NCBI RefSeq assembly: GCF_019703305.1
Contig: NZ_AP024814.1
Span: forward strand, 1,302,001-1,366,000
DNA: 64,000 nucleotides
Origin: Helicobacter sp. NHP19-003
Lineage (GTDB): Bacteria > Campylobacterota > Campylobacteria > Campylobacterales > Helicobacteraceae
Reading direction: 5' to 3'
Below, one piece after another: positions 62,449-64,000 of the stretch. The notes beneath the pieces were generated by a model. That model searched no databases. It saw nothing but the letters and a program-made list of their open reading frames with translations, and had not been told where the DNA came from. The number at the start of each line of letters is the position of its first letter. Within the stretch, counting starts at the first letter, position 1. The translations under genes were made by a program, and so were the position numbers.

Positions 62449-63072
62449 ATGCACATTTCAAAAGTGAAAACAGCCTTCAAAATTGCAGATGTAGAGCTTG
62501 TACCCCACAACAGAAGACTTAATTTTAATTACCTTAAAGAATTGAAAGATGAAAACCACAACCCCCTACCCCAAAGCCTTTTGACGAAAAATGTCGCCCG
62601 GGTGTATTTGATTGTTGTGGATGGAGTCATTAAAAAAATTGGAGGTTCGCAAGACAAAGGGGGGATTAAGCGCACTTTACACATTTATAGAGACGGGGGC
62701 GTGAAAGGACGGCCTAGCATTAGGAGTTTTGGGATTTGGTATTTTCTTTACCACACGATTTTATCGGGCAAAAAAATAGAGTTCTACATGATTTACCAAG
62801 ATAATTTTAAAGCTGATGTAAAAGGCTTATTCAGTTTACATGGGGTGCCTGAAGCTTCTATTAACTATAAATTTTTAGAAAATGCGTGTTTGTTGGATCA
62901 CCACAAGATGATGGGAGATTACCCCGAGTGGAATGTCCAAGAACAGGGTAAGGATTGGCCCAGCGAGATTAAAGATGCCCACGCCCGCCTTTTACAAAAC
63001 GCCCAAACTAGAAAAAAGAAAGTAAAAAGGGGAGCGGTACAAATCTCTAAAAACACAGAGAGGGGAGATTAA
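62449..63072 (+). CDS. GIY-YIG-like restriction endonuclease
   Basis: About 207 residues. VYLIVVDGVIKKIGGS looks like a degenerate GIY...YIG core, with Arg in GGIKRTLHIYRDGG and a Glu in INYKFLENACLLDHHK followed by YPEWN, which fits the GIY-YIG restriction nucleases (such as Hpy188I or Eco29kI) in layout. The C-terminus is Lys-rich. Start: the ATG at 62449 has AAGGA at proper distance; an ATG at 62443 touches the site. Immediately after a Dam-like methylase. The nuclease call is by motif pattern; no name or site can be given. Confidence 0.6.
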   Translation: MHISKVKTAFKIADVELVPHNRRLNFNYLKELKDENHNPLPQSLLTKNVARVYLIVVDGVIKKIGGSQDKGGIKRTLHIYRDGGVKGRPSIRSFGIWYFLYHTILSGKKIEFYMIYQDNFKADVKGLFSLHGVPEASINYKFLENACLLDHHKMMGDYPEWNVQEQGKDWPSEIKDAHARLLQNAQTRKKKVKRGAVQISKNTERGD

Positions 63073-63172
63073 AGCGGAGGTGCGGTGCTGATTTATTCAC
63101 AAGTCTAACCCTTTTGGTTTTTAAACCCTCATATGACTCCTTGCTATGGTCATTATTTTGGCCCTTAACCCC

Positions 63173-63613
63173 TTAGTATTTTACGAGCCTTTGCTGTTTT
63201 AAATCTGCATAATCTGGCATGGCGTAATTGGCAAAAGGCTCTAAAGCGATGCTCCCTCTTTTAGTGAATTTGGCTAGAACTTCTAGGTATTTGGGCTCAA
63301 GCAAGGCGACCAAGTCGTTTAAAATCTTACCCACGCAATCCTCCCCAAACATCCCCTCATTGCGGAAACTGAAAAGATAGAGTTTGAGCGATTTGCTCTC
63401 GACCATTTTAGCCCCTGCAATGTAGTTGATATAAATCGTGGCAAAGTCGGGCTGGGCGGTGATCGGGCATAGGCTCGTGAACTCTGCACTCACTAGACGG
63501 GTGAAAATGTCTAAATTTGGGTGTGGATTAATAAAAGCCTCTAGGAGCGCGGGGTCGTATTTGTCAATGTAGGGGGTCTTAGCCCCTAAGTGGTGCAAGT
63601 TGTAACTAGGCAT
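63173..63613 (-). CDS. queF: NADPH-dependent 7-cyano-7-deazaguanine reductase
   Basis: A 146-residue unimodular QueF with the signature VESKSLKLYLFSFRNEG and the catalytic Cys in EFTSLCPITAQPDFA. It reduces preQ0 to preQ1 for queuosine synthesis. It overlaps the ileS end by 8 bases. QueC lies at 20083-20793. Confidence 0.95.
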   Translation of the reverse strand: MPSYNLHHLGAKTPYIDKYDPALLEAFINPHPNLDIFTRLVSAEFTSLCPITAQPDFATIYINYIAGAKMVESKSLKLYLFSFRNEGMFGEDCVGKILNDLVALLEPKYLEVLAKFTKRGSIALEPFANYAMPDYADLKQQRLVKY

Positions 63614-64000
63614 TTAGTACCTCAACACAACGCTGGCAAGGTTCTAGCGCGCTTGGGCTTGTAAATTGCCAACAACGGGGGCATTTGTGCTGGCTGGCCT
63701 TGTAGAGCGTGAAGGCTGGAGTGTCTAAGAGGGCGTTTTCTTGTGGCGGACACACGCTAGACACCATCAGCCACTCGGCGTAATGCTTAAAGCCATCGGG
63801 TTCTTTTAAGTGGATTTCTAGCTCTAAAGAAGTTTTAACTTGTTTGTCTTTTTTAAGGCTATCTAAGGCTTCGCTAAAAAGGGTGCGTAGGTGCAAGGGG
63901 GTTTTGAATTCTTCAAGTAAGGCGTTATTAGGGTGCAACGCGGGCTTTTTCAAGTCAAAGACACTATCCCCACTGAGCGCCACTTCTTTAAACAGAGGGC
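63606..64000 (-). CDS. ileS: Isoleucyl-tRNA synthetase, C-terminal end (partial)
   Basis: The frame runs past the end of the window. The segment has the C-terminal zinc-binding domain of IleS (CPRCWQF then CQRC, the four zinc Cys) after a region resembling the end of the anticodon-binding domain. It is read to 63606; the queF start overlaps its stop. IleS charges tRNA-Ile. The rest of the gene lies beyond 64000. Confidence 0.9.
   Translation of the reverse strand, partial: PLFKEVALSGDSVFDLKKPALHPNNALLEEFKTPLHLRTLFSEALDSLKKDKQVKTSLELEIHLKEPDGFKHYAEWLMVSSVCPPQENALLDTPAFTLYKASQHKCPRCWQFTSPSALEPCQRCVEVLNA

Noticed and set aside
1-64000. tRNA, rRNA and CRISPR features
   Set aside because: Intergenic regions were read for tRNA T-loops, rRNA starts and repeated spacers; none was convincing.

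Overview
The window is chromosomal DNA of a gastric-type Helicobacter. The evidence is a nickel-binding HspA-type GroES with a His/Cys-rich tail, an FlgR that lacks a DNA-binding domain, several Helicobacter outer-membrane proteins, an hspR-linked cbpA, and gene orders remembered from H. pylori (HIT / NifS-like / DUF3972; small protein / dgkA / gyrA / small protein / flgR; LptF/G / pth / L25). Genes are tightly packed with many 1-20 nt overlaps. No rRNA, tRNA or CRISPR array was recognised.

Layout. 1-~6124: left part of a Mu-like prophage read on the minus strand (MuA, MuB, small early genes, Gam, a Mor-like activator, head-type genes, endolysin, spanin-like, holin). It is damaged: MuA lacks its N-terminus, MuB is frameshifted, the spanin-like gene has an amber codon. 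Its left end lies in or against a decayed purL (6122-7561). 7.6-14.4 kb: dcuA, nusA, a lipoprotein, a lone trpA, an LPS-export permease, pth, rplY and an outer-membrane protein. 14.4-15.0 kb: a gene-poor gap with a promoter-driven candidate small RNA. 15.0-16.7 kb: exbB-exbD-tonB, with tonB frameshifted, behind a promoter that contains a palindrome. 16.8-27.6 kb: an outer-membrane protein with an in-frame stop, dus, cca, queC, cbpA (frameshifted) and hspR, a MidA-like methyltransferase, uvrB, priA and two small proteins. 27.7-30.8 kb: a single-polypeptide type IIG restriction-modification enzyme. 30.8-36.1 kb: DUF3972, NifS-like, HIT, a FecA-like receptor and an outer-membrane protein. 36.2-41.2 kb: a Mla-type lipid transport operon ending in a Sel1-repeat protein. 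41.2-51.8 kb: a CrdRS-like two-component pair, cytochrome c peroxidase, L28, a K+ channel, LpxR, dgkA, gyrA and flgR. 51.9-59.2 kb: an aldo-keto reductase, the cysK-cysE-selD operon, hypothetical genes, a PP-loop ATPase and dnaG. 59.3-64 kb: groES-groEL with a CIRCE-like operator, a second restriction-modification pair (Dam-like methylase plus GIY-YIG-like nuclease), queF and the 3' end of ileS.

The most notable point is that selD reads through an in-frame UGA at codon 14, exactly where SelD has its catalytic Cys or Sec. This implies that the organism makes selenocysteine. A second theme is the number of single-base disruptions (MuB, purL, tonB, cbpA, a spanin-like gene, an outer-membrane protein). 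Several sit in G6 tracts that would need to be G7, so slippage or sequencing under-calls must be separated from true gene loss.
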